DNA of 64,000 bases from Solitalea lacus (GTDB lineage Bacteria > Bacteroidota > Bacteroidia > Sphingobacteriales > Sphingobacteriaceae), in assembly GCF_022014595.1 (NCBI RefSeq), contig NZ_CP091740.1:372001-436000 (forward strand). Direction: 5' to 3'. The position numbers were made by a program, and so were the translations under genes. The notes beneath the pieces are model-generated. The model worked only from the letters and a program-made list of their open reading frames with translations. It had not been told where the DNA came from and did not search any database. Positions 9,686 through 18,269 of this stretch are shown piece by piece; within the stretch, counting starts at the first letter, position 1; the number at the start of each line of letters is the position of its first letter.

Positions 9686-10786
9686 TTAAGGTTTAGCAAC
9701 GAATTTCGGAATAATAATCTGAATTCTTTTGTGGATGCCCGATAAAATATTCAATTCATAATCGTCGCCATAAAGTAGTCTAAGCTTGTCAAATGTGCAT
9801 TGTAAGCCATATCCGGGCATTATTTCGGTTGGAAAATCAGGCCCGTTATCAGCCACCCAAAGCTTCAGTCTGTTATTTGTCAATGCAGTAGCCCCTACTT
9901 CAATAAGGCCGTTGGTGCTGATTTTTGCAATTCCATGTTTTATAGCATTCTCAACTAATGGCTGCAACAGGAATCGGGGGATGCATTCGTTCTGTAGATC
10001 TTCTTCTATTTTAATTGAAATATTTAGCCGTTCGCCTAAACGAACAGCTTCAATATCAAGATATGTCTTTACTATATCCGTTTCGTAGGAAAGTGAAACG
10101 TAGTTTTCATCAGAAGAGTTAATTGCATAACGAAATAGCTTTGAGAGTTTGAGCACCATTTCCTCAGCTTTGTTAGCATTTTGATGTATTAGCGAAGCAA
10201 TAGAGTTAAGAGAATTGTATAAAAAATGCGGGTTAATTTTGGATTGTAATGCTTCCAACTCAGCCCTGGTTTTTAGTTCATTGAGTTTAGTGAGTTGATA
10301 ATCTGCATTCTTTAGTTTGAGCTCGTAGTTTTCCTTCTGCAAAGTATTTATCTGCTTATAGCCTCCTATGATAAAACCTAAAAAAAGGTTAAATGCAAGC
10401 GAGGCGACTTGTTTATTCAATGGAATCCAGTTGCCATAAACCAAATAAATTACGAAATAGCAAAGCTCAGTGGCCAAAGCAATGCCGATAATCATCAGGC
10501 AAAAATCAAGTATAATGTTCCATCGTGAAGGTTTTGATTTTCTTTGAAGGAGGCAGTAGGAAAGGTAAATAAGATTGGTAATGGTGAGAGTAATCACCAT
10601 TGAGAACAAAAAAGAAATGAAAATGCTTTTTCGAGATAGCTCAAAATCTTGGAAATAGTTAAGTGCACAAATTGCAAGGGCAATAATCACCCCAGTTTTG
10701 CTGTATTTAAAATTATAATACCAAACGGAATGATTTTCGGTTATATGTTGAGTTTCTCTGCTATTCATGATTCTAAAATAGAACAT
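9686..10786 (-). CDS. LytS/YehU-type sensor histidine kinase
   Basis: Four hydrophobic segments in the first 145 residues anchor this 366-residue protein in the inner membrane. A short coiled linker leads to a His_kinase (PF06580-type) core with 'QSKINPHFLYNSLNSI' (His187) and a HATPase domain with 'LVENAIKHG' and 'VADNGPDFPTEIMPGYGLQ'. It should phosphorylate the LytTR regulator encoded two genes downstream. A second in-frame ATG at 10768 would remove six residues and is an equally plausible start. Confidence 0.93.
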   Translation of the reverse strand: MFYFRIMNSRETQHITENHSVWYYNFKYSKTGVIIALAICALNYFQDFELSRKSIFISFLFSMVITLTITNLIYLSYCLLQRKSKPSRWNIILDFCLMIIGIALATELCYFVIYLVYGNWIPLNKQVASLAFNLFLGFIIGGYKQINTLQKENYELKLKNADYQLTKLNELKTRAELEALQSKINPHFLYNSLNSIASLIHQNANKAEEMVLKLSKLFRYAINSSDENYVSLSYETDIVKTYLDIEAVRLGERLNISIKIEEDLQNECIPRFLLQPLVENAIKHGIAKISTNGLIEVGATALTNNRLKLWVADNGPDFPTEIMPGYGLQCTFDKLRLLYGDDYELNILSGIHKRIQIIIPKFVAKP

Positions 10787-10952
10787 ACAGAACCATTTAG
10801 GTAATTATTGCTGATAAATTGCTGCATTTAACGGATAAAATACCGATTTTTGCAGCCGAATTGCATCTTTATAAAGGTGGTAAATTTCTTATAGCGGCTC
10901 GCTTATTGTTGTTAAATAACATTCGTAAATTATACTTAAAAAATAAATTCTT

Positions 10953-11633
10953 ATGAAAATTAAAGCATTGTTACTTGCTACTCTTATTACTATTGCCAGC
11001 GTAATGCCTGGATGTAAGAACATGACCGGAACGCAAAAGGGTGCCGCAATTGGTGCGGGCTCAGGAGCTGCAATTGGAGCACTTATTGGTAAAGCTGCCG
11101 GAAACACTGCAATTGGAGCTTTAATTGGGGGAGCCGTTGGTGGTGTGAGTGGAGCTTATATAGGAAAGTATATGGATAAACAGAAGAAGGAAATCCAAGA
11201 AACAATACCAAATGCTAAAGTTGAAGAGATCAATAACGGAGAGGCCCTAAAAGTTACTTTTGAATCTAAGGTGCTTTTTGATGTTAATAAATACGACTTA
11301 AAAGAAGCATCTAAAAGCGCGATAAAGCAGTTGTCAGAAATTTTAGTTAAATATCCTGATACGTATGTTCAGATTCAGGGCCACACTGATAATACCGGTG
11401 CGGATGAGTACAACGTGACTTTATCGCAGAAGCGTGCCGAATCAGTGATGAGTTATGCAACTTCATTAGGTGTGCAAGCAAACCGTATGATGGCACAGGG
11501 TATGGGTGAAACTAAACCTGTTGCAGATAACACTACAGCTGCAGGCCGCCAAGAAAATCGCCGTGTTGAGTTTTATATTGTTGCTAATGATAAACTGAAA
11601 CAAGAAGCAGCAAAACAACAACAAAAGAAATAA
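10953..11633 (+). CDS. OmpA-family lipoprotein with glycine zipper
   Basis: The 226-residue protein has a lipoprotein signal (predicted Cys21 in 'SVMPGCKN') and a glycine-zipper segment (about 28-72, repeated GxxxG such as 'GAAIGAGSGAAIGALIGKAAG'), likely membrane-embedded. A C-terminal OmpA peptidoglycan-binding domain follows (about 100-215, 'IQGHTDNTGADEYN', 'LSQKRAESV', 'GRQENRRVEF'). It probably ties the outer membrane to peptidoglycan. The final residues are Lys/Gln-rich. The gene stands alone, and its apparent 3' terminator is split by the downstream insertion sequence. Confidence 0.94.
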   Translation: MKIKALLLATLITIASVMPGCKNMTGTQKGAAIGAGSGAAIGALIGKAAGNTAIGALIGGAVGGVSGAYIGKYMDKQKKEIQETIPNAKVEEINNGEALKVTFESKVLFDVNKYDLKEASKSAIKQLSEILVKYPDTYVQIQGHTDNTGADEYNVTLSQKRAESVMSYATSLGVQANRMMAQGMGETKPVADNTTAAGRQENRRVEFYIVANDKLKQEAAKQQQKK

Positions 11634-11756
11634 CTGAATTAAAGGTTAACAAAATAAGACGGGAGTTGATGTAAAAATCTACGCCTGTCCTAGGGAGTCT
11701 TTGAAAATTACAATTCCCTGAAACACAGCTATTAATTGTGTTGAATTCAAAAAAAT

Positions 11757-11797
11757 AACCCCGAAAAAGTCTCAAATGAGGCCAAATCGGGGTTTTT
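11757..11797 (+). terminator. Hairpin with T-run at the left end of the insertion sequence
   Basis: AACCCCGA (11757-11764) pairs with TCGGGGTT (11787-11794), followed by TTTTT-rich sequence, just upstream of the transposase ATG. It would stop transcription entering from the ompA-like gene, a common way insertion sequences shield their transposase. Confidence 0.6.
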
Positions 11798-11830
11798 CAT
11801 TATTTTGGTTTTGCGAAACAACAAAATAAT

Positions 11831-13162
11831 ATGCTGCAAAACTACTTATTTCCTGTCAACGAACTGCAAAGTCCCCGCGAAATTATTTTTCAGACGACTT
11901 CCTTGGGCAAACTCCGCCAGGTACTTCCACTGGACCGCTTGGCAGCCCTCTTACCGGCCAAGGGCAGTGCGCGTGGCGCTAAAGCCTGGCTGGCCCCAGA
12001 GGGCATGTTGGCCTTGTTGTTTTTGAAGTCCTATACCGGTCTGAGTGATGAGCAGTTGATTGAACACCTGAACGGGAATTGGCAAATGCAGTTGTTTTGC
12101 GGCATGCGCCTGGCCGATAATGAACAAATCAAGGATGTCACCCTGGTCTCCAGAATCCGCAGTTATGTGGCCAAACACCTGGATTTGCAGCTGTTTCAGG
12201 AAGAACTGATTCGTTCTTGGAGGCCGCAGCTGAAGGAAACGCAGGTTTTGCTCTGCGATGCCACCGTGTATGAAAGCGACATGAAATACCCTACCAGTGT
12301 GAAACTGCTGTGGGATTGCTGCCTGTTCAGTCATGAGTTATACGAAGATTTGTTGAAATCCTGTAAGCTAAAGCGGGCTAAAAACGCTTTTAATGAACAA
12401 CAACTCAAACAATCGACTTTCAATTTACTCCGTAAGAAAAGCCAGCGCAAGTCACGTCGTCGCTGCCAGCAGTTAATCAAGTTACTCACCCGCTTGAATG
12501 GCCTGATTAAGGATGTTTTTCGCTTAATGGGCGACAGGCTGCAACTGGCCGGGCGGCTCCGGGAACGCTTTGACTTGGTGGAGCAAGTGTTAAAGGAGCA
12601 GCGGTTCTTGTTGGAAAATCCCGGTAAGAAACTACCCGACAGGGTATTGTCCCTGTACAAGCCTTTTGTGCGTTCCATTGTACGGGGCAAGGAAAACAAA
12701 CCCTGTGAATTTGGGGCCAAAGTGCACATGCTGCAGGTGGATGGGATCAATATCATTGAACATTACAGCTATGCGGCTTATAATGAATGTAAGCGAGTAG
12801 AAGCTTCGCTAGCCCTACATGGGCGCCTGTTCGGTACCTGTCATCAATTTGCAGGCGACCGGATTTATGCCACCAATGCCAATCGAAAATACCTGAGCGA
12901 GCGGAAGATTGCTACCGGCTTTGTGCAAAAAGGCAGAGGCGATACGCCGGAAAAGAAAACCCTGAGAGCCCTGTTGAATAAAGAACGTTCCACCCGGCTG
13001 GAGGGTAGCTTTGGAACGGAAAAGAATCACTACGATCTGCGGCGCATCAAGGCACGTAACCAGGCTAATGAAACCCTTTGGATGTTCTTTGGGGTGATGA
13101 CCGCGGTCGTGCGCATGGTCACTAAGCGGGAGAAGGCCCAAGCTCCCGATTTAGCCGCCTAA
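11831..13162 (+). CDS. Transposase, DDE type (DUF772 N-terminus plus DDE_Tnp_1-like core)
   Basis: The 443-residue protein has a DUF772-like N-terminal region (about 25-105, including 'LLFLKSYTGLSDEQLIEHL') and a DDE core. Likely catalytic residues are the Asp in 'LLCDATVYESD', the Asp in 'FAGDRIYATNANR' and the Glu in 'LEGSFGTEKNHYDL'. The middle is basic (about 175-220), as in IS5/IS1182-type enzymes. No frameshift or internal stop is seen, so the element may still move. The exact IS family needs a database comparison. Confidence 0.9.
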   Translation: MLQNYLFPVNELQSPREIIFQTTSLGKLRQVLPLDRLAALLPAKGSARGAKAWLAPEGMLALLFLKSYTGLSDEQLIEHLNGNWQMQLFCGMRLADNEQIKDVTLVSRIRSYVAKHLDLQLFQEELIRSWRPQLKETQVLLCDATVYESDMKYPTSVKLLWDCCLFSHELYEDLLKSCKLKRAKNAFNEQQLKQSTFNLLRKKSQRKSRRRCQQLIKLLTRLNGLIKDVFRLMGDRLQLAGRLRERFDLVEQVLKEQRFLLENPGKKLPDRVLSLYKPFVRSIVRGKENKPCEFGAKVHMLQVDGINIIEHYSYAAYNECKRVEASLALHGRLFGTCHQFAGDRIYATNANRKYLSERKIATGFVQKGRGDTPEKKTLRALLNKERSTRLEGSFGTEKNHYDLRRIKARNQANETLWMFFGVMTAVVRMVTKREKAQAPDLAA

Positions 13163-13310
13163 AACCTCCTGCCACAGCTGCCCAAGCAATCCCGCAAGGG
13201 CAAAGTGTGCCCTGTTGCATCGTTTTTTTCAAAATTTCGACCCTTTTCCACAAATCCTGCCCAGTTATCCACAAGTTGGTCGTGCTGGCCTACTCAAACT
13301 GCCACAAAGA

Positions 13311-13353
13311 AAGAAAGCGGCAACCCAAATTTTATTTGGATTGCCGCTTTCTT
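13311..13353. terminator. Strong hairpin at the right end of the insertion sequence
   Basis: AAGAAAGCGGCAA (13311-13323) pairs perfectly with TTGCCGCTTTCTT (13341-13353). Inside it CCAAAT and ATTTGG extend the stem. It lies immediately inside the right terminal repeat and probably ends transposase transcription in either direction. Confidence 0.65.
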
Positions 13354-13397
13354 CGGAATTTCCCAAGAGTCCCGTCCTATTTTATATCATAATTGGA

Positions 13398-13829
13398 TTA
13401 TGTATAAATTTCGTGTTCCCAATCAATTGGTTCATCTCCTGGTTTGTCTATCTTCTTTTTGCTTTTAAATATATTGCCAATAAAATCCGAGATCTTACTT
13501 ATGTCGACATTTTTAAGGTTTTTAAAAAGCAAATCACCGCCTACGGCAGTTGCTGCCCCGAAAAATCCACGTTTTCTGCCGGTTAATAACCCGCTAAGCA
13601 AATATGGCAATAAACTTTTAGCTCCGCTGATAAGTGCAGATCCCATAGCACCGCCATCCTCGCCTTTCGTAAAAAATCCTAGCGCCTTTTGTATGGGTTT
13701 AAGTTTTTCATTTATCGCTCTAAACTGAAGATTAAGCTCCTCCTCTTTAGCATCGGCTAAAGTTTTTAATCGGGCACGCTCTGCGCGGAGTTGTTCAATG
13801 TTCTCAATTTTGGTTGTCAACTTTATCAT
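13398..13829 (-). CDS. Hypothetical protein of the YtxH/holin cluster
   Basis: No named domain is recognised in these 143 residues. The N-terminal 55 residues look like a charged coiled coil ('IEQLRAERARLKTLADAKEEEL'-like heptads). A glycine/leucine-rich hydrophobic stretch follows (about 62-95, 'GSALISGAKSLLPYLLSGLL'), then a lysine-rich tail. It overlaps the upstream holin-like gene by 26 bases, so the two are co-transcribed. A role at the membrane, perhaps in envelope stress, is inference from the neighbours only. Confidence 0.78.
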   Translation of the reverse strand: MIKLTTKIENIEQLRAERARLKTLADAKEEELNLQFRAINEKLKPIQKALGFFTKGEDGGAMGSALISGAKSLLPYLLSGLLTGRKRGFFGAATAVGGDLLFKNLKNVDISKISDFIGNIFKSKKKIDKPGDEPIDWEHEIYT

Positions 13830-14178
13830 AGCTGCTGCTTTTAAAGAGGTTCTTAACCACAGTATTTGTTAAAGGCTTCTTGAGGTATTTATCCTTAATT
13901 AGGATAAAAATCAAGACAAGAATCAGATATATTCCTGCAACTATAACAAAACCGAGGGCATGATTTTGTAATTCCTTACCAATCCATAAAGCAAGTGCCA
14001 CACTACCAAAGATGCAAAACAGCAGTATAAATAAAATTACTATTCCGTTTGTAATGAGAGTGGCTAACAGGTTGGCGGTATTTTCTGCAATTGTAAGTGA
14101 CGCTATCCTTGCCCGTAGGGTTATGTAATCCTTTATGTTTTCTAATAATGTTTCGAGTTGTTCTTTTTGTTCATTCAT
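13804..14178 (-). CDS. Phage_holin_3_6-like small membrane protein
   Basis: The 124-residue protein has an amphipathic N-terminus (about 1-38), two transmembrane helices (about 40-68 and 74-98) and a basic tail. This is the layout of the PF07332 'holin-X' family, widespread in Bacteroidota beside YtxH genes. Despite the name, no lysis function is implied. It sits between the YtxH gene (upstream, 52-base gap) and the coiled-coil gene (overlapping). Confidence 0.75.
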   Translation of the reverse strand: MNEQKEQLETLLENIKDYITLRARIASLTIAENTANLLATLITNGIVILFILLFCIFGSVALALWIGKELQNHALGFVIVAGIYLILVLIFILIKDKYLKKPLTNTVVKNLFKSSSYDKVDNQN

Positions 14179-14230
14179 GGGCTAGAGCTGATTTAAAGGG
14201 TAGTACCGATTGCACTACCCCGAAAGTTAC

Positions 14231-14461
14231 TTAAACACCAAGCTCATCAGAGGCTTGTTGCACTTTTTGAGAGAAGCGGCTTTTCGCAGAATCAATTCCG
14301 CTATTGATTTTACCCAACAGATCATCACCGGTTTTCTTTAAAGAGTCACCGATTTTGTCGCGTAAATCAGATCCTTTTTCAGGAGCCAACAAAATGCCCA
14401 GGGTGGCACCAACTGCCAGGCCTGCAAAGAAGGCCATCATTGCTTTTGTGTTATCATTCAT
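14231..14461 (-). CDS. YtxH domain-containing protein
   Basis: This 76-residue protein has one N-terminal membrane or glycine-zipper helix ('AFFAGLAVGATLGILLAPEKG', split here as about residues 10-30) followed by an amphipathic helix with 'LRDKIGDSLKKTGDDLLGKI'. The GxxxGxxxAPxxG pattern is diagnostic of YtxH (PF12732). Relatives respond to general stress and lie in the envelope. It is first in a three-gene minus-strand cluster with the holin-like and coiled-coil genes. Confidence 0.87.
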   Translation of the reverse strand: MNDNTKAMMAFFAGLAVGATLGILLAPEKGSDLRDKIGDSLKKTGDDLLGKINSGIDSAKSRFSQKVQQASDELGV

Positions 14462-14540
14462 AGCTTTTCAATTTTTAGTTATATAATAGATATTACGAAT
14501 TTTAGTGCCAAAACATTGTTCGCGACTAACAAATTATTCC

Positions 14541-15566
14541 TTAATTTACTTCTTCTTCTTTTAAAATTTGCCTATTTGCTGCATAAATATTTGCCATAAT
14601 TAGAAAGCTTGAAATAAGCAGTGGGCCATATACCAAGCCTAAAATTCCGAAGATGGGAATACCAATTATGACTCCAACAATAATGATAATGGGGTGGGTA
14701 TTTGCAAACCATTTAGAGATGAAAAACCTAAGTACATTGTCAACATTAGTAATAATGAGTATGCCCCAAAGCAAAATTCCCACTCCTGAAAATGTATCGC
14801 CGTTTGATATTTGAAGAATTGCTGCAGGGATAAAAATCAGTGGAGTACCAACTACTGGTAGAAACGAAATAAATACTGAAATAATACCCCAGAATACTGC
14901 ATCAGGAATCTTAAATATAAAAAAGCCTATGGTTAGTAAACTTCCTTGCACTAGTGCAATACAACCTTGTCCCAAGACATTAGAGTAGGTCATGTTTTTA
15001 ATTTCTTTGCCAAACCGAACACTATTGCTCGTTGAAAGTGGAGAGTATTTAATTAATGATAATTCGAAGCGTTTATAATCAGCAAGCATAAAGTAAAGCA
15101 GGAAGTACATGATGGACACTTCGAGTATTACTTGCCCCACTCGACCCAATACACTCGAAAATACCTGAACAGCTATTCCCTGAGCTTTAACATAAATATC
15201 TTGTATCAAATTAGGCTGCTTTAACTTTTCAGCTGCAAAACGGTCAATATTTGCCAGGATCTCTTTTATGTATGCCGTGTTGTTGCTGAACTCCTGGATT
15301 TTGTTTACTACCATTGAAATGGTAAAGAAAAAGGGAACTACAATAATGAAGAATGATAGAATTATAATCATTATGGATGACAGACCGGGTTTCCAGTTCT
15401 TTTTTTCTACCACAAAGAGGTGCAATGGGCGAAAAATAGTGTAAAAGATAATAGCGCCTAGCACGGCTTCTATTACACTTAGTGACGCATAAAATAAAAA
15501 GGCACCAAGAGCAATTAGGATGATAAGAATGATGTTGTTGCGTTCTTTTAAGGAGAATGACGGCAT
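14541..15566 (-). CDS. AI-2E family transporter (UPF0118-type permease)
   Basis: About eight hydrophobic segments are spread over 341 residues, with a soluble loop near 90-150. This matches AI-2E_transport (PF01594). The conserved C-terminal region reads 'GILLWGILIITNVDNVLRF' and 'HPIIIIVGVIIGIPIFGILG'. Members have been linked to export of small molecules or Na+/H+ exchange, and the substrate here is not visible. The gene is alone, 79 bases upstream of the YtxH start on the same strand. Confidence 0.92.
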   Translation of the reverse strand: MPSFSLKERNNIILIILIALGAFLFYASLSVIEAVLGAIIFYTIFRPLHLFVVEKKNWKPGLSSIMIIILSFFIIVVPFFFTISMVVNKIQEFSNNTAYIKEILANIDRFAAEKLKQPNLIQDIYVKAQGIAVQVFSSVLGRVGQVILEVSIMYFLLYFMLADYKRFELSLIKYSPLSTSNSVRFGKEIKNMTYSNVLGQGCIALVQGSLLTIGFFIFKIPDAVFWGIISVFISFLPVVGTPLIFIPAAILQISNGDTFSGVGILLWGILIITNVDNVLRFFISKWFANTHPIIIIVGVIIGIPIFGILGLVYGPLLISSFLIMANIYAANRQILKEEEVN

Positions 15567-15736
15567 GAAAAGAGGTTTTTTAGAAAGATAAGGATAATTG
15601 AACCAGAAAAAAAATGTACCTTAAAAGGTTATCTACCCTCTAATTGTTTAAACTTAAATATCCGATTAAAGTAGGTTATGATAGGGCATAACTAAACAAA
15701 AAAACCTCCCCTCCTAAGTGTTTTGGATGAATTTTA

Positions 15737-16630
15737 TTAATCTTCTTCGGATTCAAGTTCCTCTTTTGCCTTTTTTAGTAAGGCCTGTTCTTCATTGCTT
15801 AAAGTAGGGTATTTTAAATCAAGAGATTCGAGGGTTTCCAGAAGTATGCGAGCTACGGCCAGTTGCGCAAACCATTTCTTATCTGAAGGTATAATAAACC
15901 AAGGACTATGCGTGTCTGCAGTTTCTTCGATCATATCCTCATAAGCGCTCTGATATTCATTCCAAAATCCGCGCTCTTTTAAATCACCGTAGCTAAATTT
16001 CCAATGCTTGTCAGGCTCAACGATTCGTTCTAAAAAACGTTTTTTTTGCTCCTTTTTTGAGACATTTAAAAAGAATTTAAGAATGACATATCCATTTTCT
16101 GCAAGGTGTTTTTCATGATTCCTTATTGATTCGTACCGTTTTTGCCAAAATTTTTTATCAATATCATCCGGGGAATTTACCCCCGGGAGTCGCTGGTTAA
16201 GGATAAATTCAGGATGTACTTTGGTTACCAAAACTTCTTCGTAGTAAGAACGATTGAATATGCCAATGCGTCCGCGTTCAGGTAAATGTACGCTTGTTCT
16301 CCAAAGGAAATCATGGTCAAGCTCATGAGAAGAAGGAGCTTTGAAACTCACGATTTGGCAACCTGTTGGATTAATGCCTGACATTACATGTTTTATTGTA
16401 CTATCCTTCCCTGCTGCATCTCTTGCCTGAAAAATCATTAAGATTGAGTGGTTATCGGCTGCATAAAGTTTCTCCTGCAAGGCCGCTATGCGTTGTATAT
16501 GTTCTTGCATTAGCTCTCCTGCGCTTTCTTTCGATACGAAATCTATGGAAAAGTCCGGGTCAAATTTATGTAGTTTGAATCCCTTGCCTGTGGTTACTGT
16601 AAATCTATCGTCTTTAAGTAGTTTAATCAT
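15737..16630 (-). CDS. PPK2-family polyphosphate:nucleotide phosphotransferase
   Basis: The 297-residue protein has the PPK2 P-loop kinase fold: Walker A 'FQARDAAGKDSTIKHVM' (about 65-82), a 'GIFNRSYYEEVLV' lid motif and the C-terminal 'HSPWFIIPSDKKWFAQLAVA'. It matches the TIGR03709-like group, which transfers phosphate from polyphosphate to nucleoside mono- or diphosphates in the cytoplasm. Direction and nucleotide preference cannot be told. The tail is highly charged (about 280-297). Single-gene unit. Confidence 0.92.
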   Translation of the reverse strand: MIKLLKDDRFTVTTGKGFKLHKFDPDFSIDFVSKESAGELMQEHIQRIAALQEKLYAADNHSILMIFQARDAAGKDSTIKHVMSGINPTGCQIVSFKAPSSHELDHDFLWRTSVHLPERGRIGIFNRSYYEEVLVTKVHPEFILNQRLPGVNSPDDIDKKFWQKRYESIRNHEKHLAENGYVILKFFLNVSKKEQKKRFLERIVEPDKHWKFSYGDLKERGFWNEYQSAYEDMIEETADTHSPWFIIPSDKKWFAQLAVARILLETLESLDLKYPTLSNEEQALLKKAKEELESEED

Positions 16631-16749
16631 GCTGATAAATGTTTTTCTTAATTTACACTTTCTATATAACTAATTGAAAACAAAACTTTAAAATCAAAAA
16701 GGTATTTGCTAAATTAATGGTTAATATTAATTACCAGTAGTTTAATCAG

Positions 16750-17307
16750 ATGTCTGAAAAAGAAGACTTGACGGAGCTTTATGCTCGTTATACGAATGAA
16801 GAGCTGCTCGATTTGCTAAATGCAAGAGAGAATTATACTGATTTGGCTGTTCGTGTAGCTTTTGAAGAACTGAAAAATCGGAACCTGGGAGAGCAAGAAA
16901 TTAAAGATTACATAACTTCCAAGTTTAAAAAGGCTGAACAATTTATTGCCGAAAACATTCATAATGAGCTTAGTTTACAGCTTAAAAGCTATTTCTATTT
17001 TTTTTGGCTGCCAATTTTCACCTTCCCTTTTCAGCTTAACTATAAAGAAGAACGGTTAATATTAAAATTGAAACAATCCAACTTTTATTCGCTAATGGGA
17101 TTTTGCTTTTTTACGATTGGAACCATTGGCTATTTGTTTTTAGGGTTCTCTTTGCTTTCTGCATTGGCAATTTGGGTTGGCGGAATAATAATGGCAATGG
17201 TATTGGATCATCGCTTTAACAGGAATAAAATAATACGGGATTTTGAAAGGACAATCCGAAAATATCAAAATGAGTCATCTGAAAGTGGTACTAATGAGAA
17301 CTCCTAA
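16750..17307 (+). CDS. Hypothetical membrane protein
   Basis: No named family is recognised. The 185-residue protein starts with a charged helical region (about 1-75, 'ELLDLLNARENYTDLAVRVA'), has two closely spaced transmembrane helices (about 112-132 and 136-155) and ends with a short basic then polar tail. The first part resembles segments in other Bacteroidota proteins that count degrading 'EELKNRNL' repeats, but I cannot assign a role. The stop overlaps the convergent phosphoesterase stop by 4 bases. Confidence 0.8.
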   Translation: MSEKEDLTELYARYTNEELLDLLNARENYTDLAVRVAFEELKNRNLGEQEIKDYITSKFKKAEQFIAENIHNELSLQLKSYFYFFWLPIFTFPFQLNYKEERLILKLKQSNFYSLMGFCFFTIGTIGYLFLGFSLLSALAIWVGGIIMAMVLDHRFNRNKIIRDFERTIRKYQNESSESGTNENS

Positions 17308-17849
17308 TTGCCGAATGGAGCAATGCTTTTACCGTTTGGGCCAGTTATAATTTCAAAGCTCTCTACTCTGTTGCTTACAGTGTCATATATTACAAAAGTA
17401 GCGGGACAAGCTGCAAGTTTACGGGGCGCAAATCCCATGACAGTTCCAGGATTAATAGCCAAATAATCTTCATGTTGTAAAATGGCATGGTCATGGTCAT
17501 GACCGTAACAGATCACATCAAATTCGCCTGATCGTGCAACTTCCAGTGCAATTTCAGGGTAGTGGTTCACATAAAACAATTTTCCATCCAACTCAGCACT
17601 CATTACCTCTCCATATAGCTTAACATGAGGATGCTGTATCGCTTTTCCCAACAAGTTAAATCGGTCGCCATCATTGTTGCCAAAGACCATGTGGATTGGA
17701 TTTGAATAATTTTTTGCCAGAATGCTTAACATGAATGGAGCGCAAATGTCACCACAGAAAATTAGTGCGTCGGTATGTTTGATGAAATCAAAAAGGGCAT
17801 TTAAGTTCCAAACGTTATCATGTATATCTGATAGTATTGTAATTTTCAT
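17304..17849 (-). CDS. YfcE/MJ0936-type metallophosphoesterase
   Basis: The 181-residue protein shows all calcineurin-like metal motifs: 'LSDIHDN' at the start, 'FCGDIC', 'VFGNNDGD', 'YVNHYPE' and 'CYGHDHDHA'. Length and order fit the YfcE/MJ0936 family of small cytoplasmic phosphodiesterases that need Mn2+ or Ni2+. The physiological substrate is unknown. It is 11 bases downstream of the VOC gene and very likely shares a transcript with it and the LOG gene. Confidence 0.92.
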   Translation of the reverse strand: MKITILSDIHDNVWNLNALFDFIKHTDALIFCGDICAPFMLSILAKNYSNPIHMVFGNNDGDRFNLLGKAIQHPHVKLYGEVMSAELDGKLFYVNHYPEIALEVARSGEFDVICYGHDHDHAILQHEDYLAINPGTVMGFAPRKLAACPATFVIYDTVSNRVESFEIITGPNGKSIAPFGN

Positions 17850-17860
17850 ATGGATAAAGT

Positions 17861-18259
17861 TTAATCTTCTTGCTGCTTTAGTTCGACCATCACAAGTTCA
17901 TTACCGTAAAGATCGAGGAAATGGAGAAAATGATAGCCATTTCCTGATACAATTTCTCTTTTAATTGTCACTTTGTTTTCTATCAAACGATCGTTGAAAC
18001 TAGTGATGTCGTCGGTATAGAAAACTAAAGTAGGCTGACCATTGGTTTGCTTGCCAACCAATTTTTGCTGCTCTTCGGCACTTGCCTTCAGAAACCAAAT
18101 CCCTGCCGTATTGCTTTCAAATACAATATGCAGAAATCGCAATCCCTCGCTTGTGGTATAATCGATGTATTTTTTAGCATTTAAAATGCGCTGATAGAAG
18201 TCAAAAGCTTCGTCATAATCATTAACAAGCAAAATGGTTCTTCCCAATTCAATTTCCAT
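17861..18259 (-). CDS. VOC (glyoxalase/bleomycin-resistance) family protein
   Basis: A single vicinal-oxygen-chelate module of 132 residues: two beta-alpha-beta-beta-beta halves, with 'ELGRTILLVNDYDEAFDFYQ' at the start and 'FLHFLDLYGNELVMVEL' at the end, carrying the last metal-ligand Glu. Family members bind a metal and act on small molecules or sequester them, and no specific reaction can be given. It lies between LOG and phosphoesterase genes with gaps of about 10 bases, which suggests an operon. Confidence 0.85.
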   Translation of the reverse strand: MEIELGRTILLVNDYDEAFDFYQRILNAKKYIDYTTSEGLRFLHIVFESNTAGIWFLKASAEEQQKLVGKQTNGQPTLVFYTDDITSFNDRLIENKVTIKREIVSGNGYHFLHFLDLYGNELVMVELKQQED

Positions 18260-18269
18260 ATTCTTAAAA

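Larger units (their letters stand above)
11693..13373 (+). mobile_element. Complete DDE insertion sequence (IS5/IS1182-like), 1681 bp
   Basis: Imperfect 19-bp terminal inverted repeats are visible: 11693-11711 (GGGAGTCTTTGAAAATTAC) and 13355-13373 (reverse complement GGGACTCTTGGGAAATTCC), 15 of 19 matching. The 6-bp sequence GTCCTA directly flanks both ends (11687-11692 and 13374-13379), which fits a target-site duplication. One transposase gene is inside, with a strong hairpin near each end. The GC content is visibly higher than in the neighbours, consistent with a recent arrival. Confidence 0.9.
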
